Counted from the stretch's first letter, positions 49,807 through 57,939 are shown. The stretch is DNA of 64,000 bases from Flavihumibacter petaseus NBRC 106054 (GCF_000974785.1 NZ_BBWV01000007.1:24874-88873); one strand, 5' to 3'. Made by a program: numbers and translations. The notes: generated from the letters alone by a model not told the origin.

Positions 49807-51192
49807 TTATAATTCCTGCCACACCTCACGGGCAAAATTCTCCAGCGACGGATCGCGGGCACCCATCAGCAACAATACACAGTTTTCAGTCAGATGCGGA
49901 CGTATTGCAGTGATCAGCTGATTCCTGTCTTCCACAAAAAAGGCCGATCTGCCTTTTGCTGCGATATCGTCGATGAGGTCCTTTGCAGAAATATCCTTAG
50001 TAGCCGTTCCACCGGCATAAAAAATCTCGCTCATCCATATTTCATCACCCGGCCGCAGCACCCTGGAGATCTCTTCCACAAAATCGTTCCGCAGGAAACG
50101 GGTCGGACCATAACCGTGAGGCTGAAACCAGGCGATCAGTTTCGGGGCAATTGGCTGACACGCTTCTATGCTGGCGGCACATTTCGCCGGGTTATGCGCA
50201 TAGTCATCAATCAGCCAGCAGCCGTCTTTCTGTCCCCACACCTGGTGCCGGCGATAGATCCCTTCATAATGTTCCAGTGATTCGGCACTCACGGTGAGGT
50301 CAACACCAGCCAGTGCAGCCACGGTAGCTGCAGCCAGGGCATTTTCCATATTGTGCCTGCCCACAAGCTTCATGGTGAAGGGTGTATGATTGATCGTAAA
50401 GCTGATCTGTAGTCCTTCCTGGTGGAAATCACGGGCGATAAATCCCGCTGCGCAATCCGCATGATGACAGAAATCATGATCCACATCCTGTGACAATTTT
50501 GCTGCCAGCGGATGCGAACGATTCACCACAAAACGGTTGCTGTTGTTTTTGAAGGTGGTAAAGATGTCCATCAGCTGATCGATCTCCTTATGGTCTTTGT
50601 CGACATTCAGCAACAACCCGATCTCCGGCTCGTACTGCACAATAGAACCATCACTTTCATCGGCTTCAATCACCAGCCACTCGCCCTCCCCCACTTTCGC
50701 ATTTCCTATCTTACCCTCGCGGATAATACTCACCAGTCCCGCACCACCGATAATGCTGGGCGATAAGCCCGCATGCTGCATGATATCAAATAACATGGCG
50801 CTGGTGGTACTCTTTCCCGAAGTGCCGCCAACTGCGATAGTCTTTTTGCTGCGGGCAATCAGTGCGAGCAATTCACTGCGCCTGATGATCGGAATATTGA
50901 GCTGGCGCGCCTTGATTACTTCCACTACCGTTTCTTCAACAGCCGCCGACACTACCACCAGGTCAGTCTGATCGTCAATACCCGAGCCATCCTGTTCATA
51001 ACAGGGTATTCCCTCTGCCTCCAGCCTGGTCCGGCTTTCATTATAGGTTCCCGGTGTAAAATAACGATCGCTTCCCCGCACGGATTTCCCGATGCCCTGC
51101 AGGTATTGTGCGATCGCACTCATGCCTGATCCGGCAATGCCGATAAAAAACGGCCGTTCAAAATCGTTGATGCTGTTGATGCTGTTGCTCAT
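49807..51192 (-). CDS. MurC-like Mur ligase of unknown substrate inside the hut operon
   Basis: 461-aa three-domain ATP-dependent amino-acid ligase. Seen: UDP-binding-type N-domain FFIGIAGSGMSAIAQYLQG (15-33); P-loop GGTSGKSTT (122-130; MurC and Mpl normally have GTHGKTT); EADESDGS (177-184); GRHNMENALAA (278-288); DDYAHNPAK (329-337; MurC has DDYxHHPTE); QPHGYGPTRF in place of MurC QPHRYTRT. It is most like MurC, but residues around the ATP and amino-acid sites differ and the operon is catabolic. It is 13 bp after hutU and 12 bp before hutI. Either a repurposed ligase using a histidine-pathway compound, or a misplaced peptidoglycan enzyme; the first seems likelier. Confidence 0.85.
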   Translation of the reverse strand: MSNSINSINDFERPFFIGIAGSGMSAIAQYLQGIGKSVRGSDRYFTPGTYNESRTRLEAEGIPCYEQDGSGIDDQTDLVVVSAAVEETVVEVIKARQLNIPIIRRSELLALIARSKKTIAVGGTSGKSTTSAMLFDIMQHAGLSPSIIGGAGLVSIIREGKIGNAKVGEGEWLVIEADESDGSIVQYEPEIGLLLNVDKDHKEIDQLMDIFTTFKNNSNRFVVNRSHPLAAKLSQDVDHDFCHHADCAAGFIARDFHQEGLQISFTINHTPFTMKLVGRHNMENALAAATVAALAGVDLTVSAESLEHYEGIYRRHQVWGQKDGCWLIDDYAHNPAKCAASIEACQPIAPKLIAWFQPHGYGPTRFLRNDFVEEISRVLRPGDEIWMSEIFYAGGTATKDISAKDLIDDIAAKGRSAFFVEDRNQLITAIRPHLTENCVLLLMGARDPSLENFAREVWQEL

Positions 51193-51205
51193 TCACGCAA
51201 GATAG

Positions 51206-52873
51206 TTATTTTGACCGCAGCCTATCGTTGATGTCCAACCGATGTTGACGGGCCTGATCTCTGGCAATATCATAACCGGCATCCGCATGACGGATCACCC
51301 CCATGCCCGGGTCATTGCGCAACACCCGGCTCAGCCGCGCTGCAGCTTCCGGCGTGCCATCTGCTACGATCACCATACCGGCATGAATGCTGTATCCCAT
51401 TCCGACACCACCACCGTGATGCAGGCTGACCCAGGAGGCACCGCCGGCAGTATTCACCAGCGCATTCAGCAAAGGCCAGTCGGCCACTGCATCACTGCCA
51501 TCCAGCATCGCTTCCGTTTCGCGGTTGGGGCTGGCCACGGAACCTGTATCAAGATGATCACGACCGATAACGATCGGCGCTTTCACCCTTCCGGTGCGTA
51601 CCAGCTCATTGAATGCCTGTCCGGCTTTTTCCCTTTCACCCTGGCCCAGCCAGCAGATCCTTGCCGGCAGCCCCTGGAAGGCGATGCGTTCTTTCGCCAG
51701 GCGCAGCCAGCGTTGAAGGCTCCTGTTCTCCGGGAACAGTGCCCCGATCACTTCATCCGTCACCGCAATATCTGCAGGATCACCACTGAGCGCAGCCCAG
51801 CGGAACGGACCTTTTCCTTCACAAAACAATGGCCGTATATAGGCCGGAACAAATCCCGGAAAATCAAAAGCGTTGGTGAGGCCGGCTTCCTGCGCACGGG
51901 CGCGGATGTTGTTGCCATAATCAAAGGTGATCGCGCCCATCTGCTGAAGCTTTAGCAAAAGCTCCACATGCAGCCGCATGCCGGCATAACTCTGCCGGAG
52001 GTATTCCTCCGGATTTTTTTCGCGAAGCACGTTCGCTTGCTGCACCGTAAGGGTATTGGGAATATAACCGATAAGGGGATCGTGTGCCGAAGTCTGATCA
52101 GTCAGCGTATCCGGTACTACTTTCCTGTCGATCAGTTTTTGCAACAAGTCCACTGCATTACACAACACACCGATGCTCAATGCCTGCCCTGCAGCTTTCG
52201 CTTCAAGGGCAAGGTCGATCGCCGCATCAATATCCGTGAGTTTTTTATCCAGGTACCTGGTTTCAATCCGTTTGTCGATCCGCCATTCTTCCACTTCTGC
52301 AATCAGTGCAACACCTTCATTCATAGTGATGGCCAGCGGCTGGGCGCCGCCCATACCACCGAGCCCGGCGGTTACATTCAGCGTACCCTTCAGTGTTCCC
52401 CTGAAGTCTTTGTCTGCAGCAGCTGCATAAGTTTCGTAAGTGCCCTGCACGATGCCCTGTGAACCGATATAGATCCACGATCCTGCAGTCATCTGGCCGT
52501 ACATCATCAGGCCTTTCTTTTCCAGTTCCTCAAAATGCTCCCAGGTTGCCCAGCGGGGTACCAGCTGGGAATTGGAGATCAATACCCGCGGTGCATCGGG
52601 ATGCGTACGCAGGATGCCTACCGGTTTACCACTCTGGATCAGCAGGCTCTCATCATCTTCCAGGTCTTTCAGTGCCTTGATGATGAGGTCAAGCGCTTCA
52701 AAATTGCGTGCAGCTTTTCCACGGCCACCATACACGATAAGGTCGTCGGGGCGTTCTGCCACTTCAGGATCCAGATTGTTCAGCAGCATGCGCAGCGCAG
52801 CTTCCTGTATCCATCCTTTACACTGCAATTGGTTGCCCGTTGGCGTTTTATACCTGGTGGGATCGTAAGGCAT
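51206..52873 (-). CDS. hutU: urocanate hydratase
   Basis: 555-aa NAD+-dependent enzyme adding water to urocanate to form imidazolonepropionate. Seen: [18 protein letters not shown], the NAD-binding stretch [35 protein letters not shown], the conserved Cys in [11 protein letters not shown], and [16 protein letters not shown]. Full length. It follows hutH by 9 bp. Confidence 0.97.
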   Translation of the reverse strand: MPYDPTRYKTPTGNQLQCKGWIQEAALRMLLNNLDPEVAERPDDLIVYGGRGKAARNFEALDLIIKALKDLEDDESLLIQSGKPVGILRTHPDAPRVLISNSQLVPRWATWEHFEELEKKGLMMYGQMTAGSWIYIGSQGIVQGTYETYAAAADKDFRGTLKGTLNVTAGLGGMGGAQPLAITMNEGVALIAEVEEWRIDKRIETRYLDKKLTDIDAAIDLALEAKAAGQALSIGVLCNAVDLLQKLIDRKVVPDTLTDQTSAHDPLIGYIPNTLTVQQANVLREKNPEEYLRQSYAGMRLHVELLLKLQQMGAITFDYGNNIRARAQEAGLTNAFDFPGFVPAYIRPLFCEGKGPFRWAALSGDPADIAVTDEVIGALFPENRSLQRWLRLAKERIAFQGLPARICWLGQGEREKAGQAFNELVRTGRVKAPIVIGRDHLDTGSVASPNRETEAMLDGSDAVADWPLLNALVNTAGGASWVSLHHGGGVGMGYSIHAGMVIVADGTPEAAARLSRVLRNDPGMGVIRHADAGYDIARDQARQHRLDINDRLRSK

Positions 52874-52882
52874 ATCGATATA

Positions 52883-54448
52883 TTAAGTAAGAGAAAATGT
52901 GTCAAAATTTTGATTCAGCCGGATACCGTTGGAAGCAGCAAAGCTGTCCACCGCACCTACGAAACTGAAGTCGCGGATCATGTCGGTAATGATGTTGATG
53001 TCGCGGGCGAAGATCCGGTCTTCATTGGCAAAACCGACCTGTTCGCGCACATGGTGGTGTGCTGCCTCCAGTACCTGGCTGCTCCGCAACGGCCGCCTGA
53101 ATTCAATGGCCTGGCAAGCGCTCATCAGTTCGATGGCCAGGATATGCTCAAGATTGGTGATCACCTGGTTGAGTTTGCGGCCACTGATGCTGCCCATGCT
53201 TACATGATCTTCCTGTCCAAGAGAGGTGGGAATACTGTCAGCACTTGCGGGGAAGCAGAGCGTCTTATTCTCTGTAACCAGCGCGGCCGTGGTGTATTGG
53301 GGGATCATGAAACCGCTGTTGAGTCCGACATTGTTCATCAGCAAAATGGGAAGCCCCCATTTGCCTTCCAGCAGCAAATAACAGCGCCGGTCTGAGATGT
53401 TGCCGATTTCGGCGGCTGCCACACAGTTGTAATCAAGGGGAAGCGCCAGGGGTTGTCCGTGGAAATTGCCACCACTGATCGTGTCATCTGCTGTAAAGAC
53501 GATGGGGTTATCTGTAACAGCGTTCAATTCAGTTTCTGTGAGTTCCTTAAGATGAAGCCAGGCATTCCGTGACGCGCCATGCACCTGCGGCATGCAACGC
53601 AGGGAATAGGGATCCTGCACCCTGCCGCAATCAATATGGCTTTGCATGATCGCTGAATTATCGAGAATATTCCGCAGTCTTTGGGCAACCAGCAGGTTGC
53701 CGTCGAATGGCCGGAGCTGGTGCAGTCGTTCATCAAATGGCGCCTTGGTTCCCGTCAGCGCTTCCAGGCTCATGGCGCCGATAATATCTGCTGCTTCCAG
53801 GCAATTGTGAAGGCGCTGTACGGCCTTCACTGCATGGGCGAGAATAAACTGGGTACCATTGATCAGCGCCAGGCCTTCCTTCGGCCCGAGGGTAACGGGT
53901 GCCAATCCTTCTGCCTGTAAAACATCTGCTGCAGGCCGCCGGATGCCCTTATAAAAAACCTCCCCCAGCCCGATCAACGGAAGGCAGAGGTGTGATAATG
54001 GGGCGAGATCACCGCTGGCGCCTACTGATCCTTTTTCCGGTACAACCGGGATAATGTTCTGGTCAATATGCCAGCAAAGTCTTTCCAGGGTGGTCAACTG
54101 AACACCGGAAAATCCCTTGGCCAGTGCGTGGACTTTTGTGATGAGCATGATCGTGGCGATTTCTGCGCTCACCGGTTCACCTACCCCCACACTGTGACTT
54201 TGCAGGATCTTATATTGAAGGGTGCGGGTATCAGATTCTGAAATGGACGTGTTTGCGAGGATACCAAAGCCGGTATTGATGCCATAGACCGTTCGTCCCT
54301 GCGAAACAATGTCTTTCACCGCCTGTTCGCTCCTGCGGATGCGTTCCAGGGAAATCTCACTGAAGCCTGCCTTCAGCGTTCCACTGGCAATTGCCAGTAC
54401 TTTGCTGACGGTCAGGATATCGGTACCATAATCGAAAAATGCGTTCAT
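52883..54448 (-). CDS. hutH: histidine ammonia-lyase
   Basis: 521-aa enzyme deaminating L-histidine to trans-urocanate. Seen: YGINTGFGILANT, LQYKILQSHSVGVGEP, and the Ala-Ser-Gly that forms the MIO cofactor in GSVGASGDLAPLSHL; also ALINGTQFILAHA and DRRCYLLLEGKWGLP. Its start overlaps the stop of the MarR gene by 4 bp, so the regulator and enzyme are translationally coupled. Confidence 0.97.
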   Translation of the reverse strand: MNAFFDYGTDILTVSKVLAIASGTLKAGFSEISLERIRRSEQAVKDIVSQGRTVYGINTGFGILANTSISESDTRTLQYKILQSHSVGVGEPVSAEIATIMLITKVHALAKGFSGVQLTTLERLCWHIDQNIIPVVPEKGSVGASGDLAPLSHLCLPLIGLGEVFYKGIRRPAADVLQAEGLAPVTLGPKEGLALINGTQFILAHAVKAVQRLHNCLEAADIIGAMSLEALTGTKAPFDERLHQLRPFDGNLLVAQRLRNILDNSAIMQSHIDCGRVQDPYSLRCMPQVHGASRNAWLHLKELTETELNAVTDNPIVFTADDTISGGNFHGQPLALPLDYNCVAAAEIGNISDRRCYLLLEGKWGLPILLMNNVGLNSGFMIPQYTTAALVTENKTLCFPASADSIPTSLGQEDHVSMGSISGRKLNQVITNLEHILAIELMSACQAIEFRRPLRSSQVLEAAHHHVREQVGFANEDRIFARDINIITDMIRDFSFVGAVDSFAASNGIRLNQNFDTFSLT

Positions 54449-54927
54449 GGAAGATGTTTTTCAATGCGTTGGAAAATAGATTCTCGTGCGAGGCCGGCTT
54501 CCGTTTCCTGGATGGCGGCCATCAGGAGGCGGCTATTGGGCGATTCCTCCAGCAGTTCGTTCATGGCGGCTTTTACGGCCGTCCAGATGGGTTTGATCTG
54601 CACCAGCAACCGCTGGCCCTTTGCGGTCAGTGCTACCCGCTTTTTGCGGGCATCCGCTTTATCTGGAACTGAACGCAGCAGGCCTTTCTCATGGAGTTTG
54701 GCCACCAGCTGGCTGGCGGCGGAATGGGAGGTTTCCAGGGCTCCGGCGATGTCGGTAATGGACAGCGACTCGGTTTCCGACAACATGTAAAAAATGGGGA
54801 ACCAGGCAGCGTCAAACGCAATGCCGTGGTGCTTATAGACATTGTTGATGTCACCCAGGAAGGATTCACTCAGTCTCCGGAGGCGGCTGCCGAAAACCAG
54901 CACGCCGGTTTGTTGGTAAAATGCCAT
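54445..54927 (-). CDS. MarR family regulator, probable controller of the hut operon
   Basis: 160-aa winged-helix repressor. Seen: LGDINNVYKHHGIAFDAAWF, helix-turn-helix SITDIAGALETSHSAASQLV with the wing GLLRSVPDKADARKKRVALT, and a C-terminal dimerisation helix. It is the first gene of the hut operon and starts inside a 20-bp palindrome, its likely operator. Known hut repressors are usually GntR-type HutC; use of a MarR protein here is inferred from position. The inducer could be urocanate, as with HutC, but nothing shows it. Confidence 0.9.
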   Translation of the reverse strand: MAFYQQTGVLVFGSRLRRLSESFLGDINNVYKHHGIAFDAAWFPIFYMLSETESLSITDIAGALETSHSAASQLVAKLHEKGLLRSVPDKADARKKRVALTAKGQRLLVQIKPIWTAVKAAMNELLEESPNSRLLMAAIQETEAGLARESIFQRIEKHLP

Positions 54928-54946
54928 TGTATAAGTGCTTATACAA
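54927..54946 (-). promoter_or_regulatory. palindromic operator at the marR-hut promoter
   Basis: Perfect inverted repeat with 9-bp arms TTGTATAAG / CTTATACAA and a 2-bp centre (TG). It runs from the first base of the marR start codon to the -7 box (54944-54951), covering the whole leader. Such AT-rich palindromes are typical MarR sites. Binding here would block the promoter. Confidence 0.75.
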
Positions 54947-54951
54947 ATTTA
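54944..54951 (-). promoter_or_regulatory. -7 box of the hut operon
   Basis: Minus-strand TAAATTTG, exact TAnnTTTG, 16 bp before the marR ATG and overlapping the palindrome by 3 bp. Confidence 0.6.
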
Positions 54952-54996
54952 GCGGCCTTTTCCCGGAATGGCCAAAAAAAATCTGGTGCTTTCCAT

Positions 54997-55004
54997 TATC
55001 TTTG
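54997..55004 (+). promoter_or_regulatory. -7 box of the tRNA-Arg gene
   Basis: TATCTTTG, exact TAnnTTTG, ending 8 bp before the tRNA. Confidence 0.55.
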
Positions 55005-55012
55005 CGCCCCGA

Positions 55013-55085
55013 GGTCCGGTAGCTCAGCGAATAGAGCAACTGCCTTCTAAGCAGTAGGTCATTGGTTTGAATCCAATCCGGATCA
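55013..55085 (+). tRNA. tRNA-Arg (anticodon TCT)
   Basis: 73-nt cloverleaf. Acceptor GGTCCGG / CCGGATC (one G-T pair), D stem GCTC/GAGC, anticodon stem ACTGC/GCAGT with loop CTTCTAA giving anticodon TCT (55046-55048), T stem ATTGG/CCAAT with loop TTTGAAT, discriminator A. No encoded CCA: the sequence continues CTTT. It reads AGA codons. Confidence 0.96.
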
Positions 55086-55096
55086 CTTTTATTATC

Positions 55097-55135
55097 AATG
55101 GTTTAGCATTTATTTGCTAAACCATTATTTTTTCC
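55097..55135 (+). terminator. terminator of tRNA-Arg
   Basis: Perfect 12-bp stem AATGGTTTAGCA / TGCTAAACCATT (55097-55108 with 55115-55126), 6-nt loop, then ATTTTTT. Confidence 0.9.
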
Positions 55136-55194
55136 AGGCACTGTCATAAAGATAACGTCGAAACTTAACCGCCAACCCGGCTTGCACAAATAGA

Positions 55195-55221
55195 ACAAGG
55201 TACGCTGTGGGCGTACCTTGT
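55195..55221 (-). repeat. perfect inverted repeat after the 97-aa gene
   Basis: Arms ACAAGGTACGC / GCGTACCTTGT (11 bp, 55195-55205 and 55211-55221), 5-nt loop. It lies 25 bp past the stop of the minus-strand gene at 55246, so it may end that transcript, but the following sequence (TTCTATTTG) is only weakly U-rich. Confidence 0.55.
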
Positions 55222-55245
55222 ATGCTGCAAGTGAATGCCCAACGA

Positions 55246-55539
55246 TCAGGAAGTTTCACCTATCCAAAACTCGAACCAATCGTTTTGAATCTCGTTGTAC
55301 GAAAACCCTTCCGGAATATCAAGCGTTAGATTAAACGTTTCGTCGTCAACATACCAGGCTCCAATAGTCCTAAAGTTCTTGTTACTGCTATTCACAAGGA
55401 AGGCCGGGTTTACCGGATGTTTCCCCCTGCCATAGAATGCCGAATAGGGAATCGTAAATTCTGTTTTGCGCTCACCCGGAGGCCAGGGTGCTGCAATTTC
55501 GTGAAATTGAACTCTGAAAATTTCGATACTGTTACTCAT
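55246..55539 (-). CDS. unknown small protein
   Basis: 97 aa, no signal peptide or membrane segment, acidic and aromatic (VQFHEIAAPWPPGERKTEF; FRTIGAWYVDDETFNLTLDI; WFEFWIGETS). I do not recognise the family. It lies 69 bp downstream of the SUKH gene on the same strand, in a region of lower coding density than the rest. A second immunity protein or an antitoxin is possible from this setting but nothing in the protein proves it. Confidence 0.6.
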   Translation of the reverse strand: MSNSIEIFRVQFHEIAAPWPPGERKTEFTIPYSAFYGRGKHPVNPAFLVNSSNKNFRTIGAWYVDDETFNLTLDIPEGFSYNEIQNDWFEFWIGETS

Positions 55540-55608
55540 TGACTTTCTGTTTTGTACAATTATATAAATTCAGAAAGTAATTTGAAACCGTAGAAATACG
55601 GAAGATCC

Positions 55609-56232
55609 CTAAGGAGAATTATCCTGTTTCCATTTATCCGCTTTAGGATTAAATGCTTTTCTGATTGCCAGGAGTTCAGGAAGTACCGTATCACCCTTAA
55701 TGAAGTTCACACCGAAGAACCTTTCGTCAATTACACAGAGACCTTTCCGATAGCATTCAATGGCTGTAGATAAAAAGGTGTCCAATGAATCATATACTGG
55801 CTTGATAACATACCCGTCATGGGATCCATAGGAATGCAAAAATATCATCCCAAATTCCGGGGAACCTTTATCACATTCGATTAAATACATTTCGCCTCCA
55901 CCACTCTCGAATATCAGAAACTTTGAGCCTTCCCAATACTCATCAGCATTTGCACCTTGATTATACCTTTCGACAGCATTAGAAAACGGAAAAAATCCAA
56001 TGCCCGGGAAAATCCATGCCTGACCCAAATAATACTCAGCGGGTAAATGAACACCATTATGCCATTCATAAAGCGAAAACACTTCTTCCGGCAATTCAAC
56101 ATTGGTACTGATCGCCATATCCCTGATTTCTGTTGTAGTCAGGGAAGGCCCCAGGTACTCAAGCAATGGGGCTTTAAGTTTAGAGAGCCGGAGCTTTAGT
56201 TCATCTAGTTTTCTTAGAATCAGGTTTTCCAT
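55609..56232 (-). CDS. SMI1/KNR4 (SUKH) family protein
   Basis: 207 aa of the SUKH superfamily. Seen: a helical N-terminus, then LPEEVFSLYEWHNGVHLPAE, IFPGIGFFPFSNAVERY, KFLIFESGGGEMYLIE, GMIFLHSYGSHDGYVIKP and YDSLDTFLSTAIECYRKGL, which is the usual SUKH strand-helix order. In bacteria these are mostly immunity proteins against polymorphic toxins; no toxin gene is adjacent, so it is an orphan here. Codon use and spacing suggest an accessory insertion next to the tRNA. Confidence 0.82.
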   Translation of the reverse strand: MENLILRKLDELKLRLSKLKAPLLEYLGPSLTTTEIRDMAISTNVELPEEVFSLYEWHNGVHLPAEYYLGQAWIFPGIGFFPFSNAVERYNQGANADEYWEGSKFLIFESGGGEMYLIECDKGSPEFGMIFLHSYGSHDGYVIKPVYDSLDTFLSTAIECYRKGLCVIDERFFGVNFIKGDTVLPELLAIRKAFNPKADKWKQDNSP

Positions 56233-56325
56233 TTTCAGAAGACGGTTTTCCTTAATAAATCCAATACAATTACAAACCTTAATCCAATTTTTACCCAGGT
56301 AATCGATTTTGTTCCCAAAGTGCCA

Positions 56326-56403
56326 AAATATGTTCCGGAGTTTGGTGAAATATGTTCCGAAACACTCGTTTACCTCGATTCATTCGGAATTGATTCGGAA
56401 TTG
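56326..56403. repeat. short direct repeats, possible remnant of an insertion-sequence end
   Basis: AAATATGTTCCG occurs at 56326-56337 and 56348-56359 (22 bp apart). ATTCGGAATTG occurs twice in exact tandem at 56382-56392 and 56393-56403. Repeated short motifs like these are seen at ends of IS21-type elements, but no transposase remains and the link is a guess. Confidence 0.45.
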
Positions 56404-56719
56404 AACCACAGATCGTTCTCTACATGCCTTCCGGCGCGGAACCGGCGCAGAACAGGAACAGTAGTGGATTCCGCTTACCATCGATTTCAGACCAGGTAAG
56501 ACCAAACTCCGGATCAGCTTTACCGTGTGTCCCGGTATGCCTGCCAAAACTCTACACTTACCCGGAACCACGCGTTTATTTTTCTAAATCCCAGTCTGGT
56601 GGCTCATTTCACTCAGTTTTACAAATTCCCGGGTTTCTCCAACTGACATCCTTCTCTCCTGTCCCGCTATTCGCGTAATAATTGGAATCAGGCGAATTCA
56701 TTGTTGTAACCAGTTGAAA

Positions 56720-56829
56720 ATCAATTAGCTTATAGCCATCCTACAGCCATCCAATAGCCGTCCCTTAGCAAAGGGGTGGTTTTGCTATAAGAGCGCTGTA
56801 GGATTGCTGTAAGTCGGCTATTAGATTGC
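56720..56829. repeat. inverted array of 11-bp units
   Basis: Left arm: units TATAGCCATCC, TACAGCCATCC, AATAGCCGTCC then CTTAGC, at exact 11-bp steps from 56731. Right arm in the opposite sense: GCTATAAGAGC, GCTGTAGGATT, GCTGTAAGTCG, GCTATTAGATT from 56784. Both follow one consensus, GATGGCTRTAR. The arms are about 15-20 bp apart. The 11-bp step is close to one helical turn, so a protein could bind all units on one face. Confidence 0.7.
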
Positions 56830-56834
56830 ACTGC

Positions 56835-56862
56835 GCCCACCTACGCTGAAGCTTCGGTGGGC
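56835..56862. repeat. GC-rich hairpin, REP-like
   Basis: Arms GCCCACC / GGTGGGC (56835-56841, 56856-56862) around TACGCTGAAGCTTCG, followed by GAAGCCCGCC. The pattern resembles dispersed intergenic hairpin repeats found in many bacterial genomes; copy number here cannot be judged from one window. Confidence 0.5.
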
Positions 56863-56989
56863 GAAGCCCGCCAATTTGACCGGGTAGCCCGCACTGGCCT
56901 GGTTCTTGAAGCGTTTTCCACAGGTCCAATTGCCTGAAAAAACCAACGCCCCGCAAGGGAAAAATCTAATAGCGTAGAAACGGAACGTG

Positions 56990-57331
56990 ATGAAAACCAT
57001 TTTTGCTTTCGCCCTCCTGTTGTTCGTACTCCCCGGTTTTGCGCAGACAAAAACGCCGGAGCGTGATCGTAGCCTGAAATTGTTCACCCTGAATTTTCAC
57101 GGCAAAAAACCTCCTGTTGCCACAACAGCCCCCGACACGATCGCCGCCATGATTACCGTCACCCACAAAATCCGCTATAACAAAACAGTGAAATTCCCGG
57201 GCTATATCACCAGGAATGGCAAACGCCGAATCATTTACGACGAATGCTGGAACCGGATGCCCGATACCTGGGCACTCCAGGAATGGCAGGTATTGGAACG
57301 CCCGGTTGGTGCCATACAGGACAATCCTTAA
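56990..57331 (+). CDS. small secreted protein of unknown function
   Basis: 113 aa with a signal peptide (MKTIFAFALLLFVLPGFAQ). The mature part has a basic segment (LKLFTLNFHGKKPP) and two short conserved-looking stretches, ITVTHKIRYNKTVKFPGY and DECWNRMPDTWALQEWQVL. No known domain. ATG at 56990 is taken; a GTG directly before it is less likely. The gene precedes the methyltransferase-like gene by 59 bp. Confidence 0.55.
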   Translation: MKTIFAFALLLFVLPGFAQTKTPERDRSLKLFTLNFHGKKPPVATTAPDTIAAMITVTHKIRYNKTVKFPGYITRNGKRRIIYDECWNRMPDTWALQEWQVLERPVGAIQDNP

Positions 57332-57390
57332 CCCCCATGCAGCAGAGATGCTGCCACCCCGCTCCATTAGGTACGCCAACGCCTCATCCC

Positions 57391-57888
57391 ATGCGCGAAC
57401 CTTCCCTGCTTAAACATTTCCGGGACATACTCATCCTGCCATTTACCATGACAGTGATCCTGCCCCTGCTCATTCATGATCCGGACAAAACCATTTTTCC
57501 AGCCAGCCCGCTTTTCCTGGTAACCGGAGTCATTGTCGCCATAGCCGGGCTCATCCTGTTCAGCTGCACGGTCTACCTGTTCCGGATCAAAGGAAAAGGA
57601 ACCCTCGCCCCCTGGACGCCCACCCAGCGACTGGTAATCTCAGGCCCGTACCGGTATTGCCGCAATCCCATGATTTCCGGCGTTTTTTTTATCCTTGCCG
57701 GCGAAACACTGTTTTTCAATTCGCTGAATATCCTCATTGAAGCCATCCTCTTCCTGGTCGTTAATACCCTCTATTTCAAATGGAAAGAAGAACCCGACCT
57801 CTTTAAGCGATTCGGGGAGGACTACCGGAAATACAAGACAGCCGTACCCCGGTGGATCCCCCGGATGCGTCCCTACCGCGATTCCTGA
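57391..57888 (+). CDS. isoprenylcysteine carboxyl methyltransferase-like membrane protein
   Basis: 165 aa, four to five membrane helices. Seen: LPFTMTVILPLLIHD, FLVTGVIVAIAGLILFSCTV, and the conserved cytosolic part GPYRYCRNPMISGVFFILAG ... EEPDLFKRFGEDYRKYKTAV, which is the SAM-binding RxxRHP-like/EE motif of the ICMT/PEMT family. Bacterial members methylate small or lipid substrates; which one is unknown. The ATG at 57391 is chosen since homology and the first helix begin after it; an in-frame ATG at 57244 would overlap the preceding gene. Confidence 0.8.
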   Translation: MREPSLLKHFRDILILPFTMTVILPLLIHDPDKTIFPASPLFLVTGVIVAIAGLILFSCTVYLFRIKGKGTLAPWTPTQRLVISGPYRYCRNPMISGVFFILAGETLFFNSLNILIEAILFLVVNTLYFKWKEEPDLFKRFGEDYRKYKTAVPRWIPRMRPYRDS

Positions 57889-57939
57889 CATATGGCATAT
57901 TTCTTGTGCATTTTTCATAGACGGTTTCAAGTCTTTACG

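Larger units (their letters stand above)
56233..56989. other. 757-bp non-coding, repeat-rich region
   Basis: No convincing gene on either strand. It contains two tandem pairs of direct repeats (56326-56403), an inverted array of 11-bp units (56720-56829) and a GC-rich hairpin (56835-56862), listed separately. The rest shows nothing I recognise. It could be the residue of past insertions beside the tRNA and SUKH genes. Confidence 0.7.

Noticed and set aside
48874..49812. 312-codon open frame on the plus strand opposite hutI
   Set aside because: It is antisense to a clear hutI with intact motifs; the translation has no recognisable domain and the open frame follows from the codon composition of the real gene.
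52535..53395. 286-codon open frame on the plus strand opposite hutU/hutH
   Set aside because: It spans the antisense of two real genes and their junction; no domain or start signal.
55195..55221. Attachment site of an integrated element beside the tRNA
   Set aside because: It is an inverted repeat, not a copy of the tRNA 3' end, and there is no integrase in the window.
56380..56678. Overlapping small frames on both strands (63 and 84 codons) in the repeat-rich gap
   Set aside because: Composition is low-complexity-like, there is no ribosome site or homology, and each frame covers direct-repeat sequence.
56720..56829. CRISPR-like array
   Set aside because: Units are 11 bp with no spacers and they switch orientation halfway; no cas genes are near.
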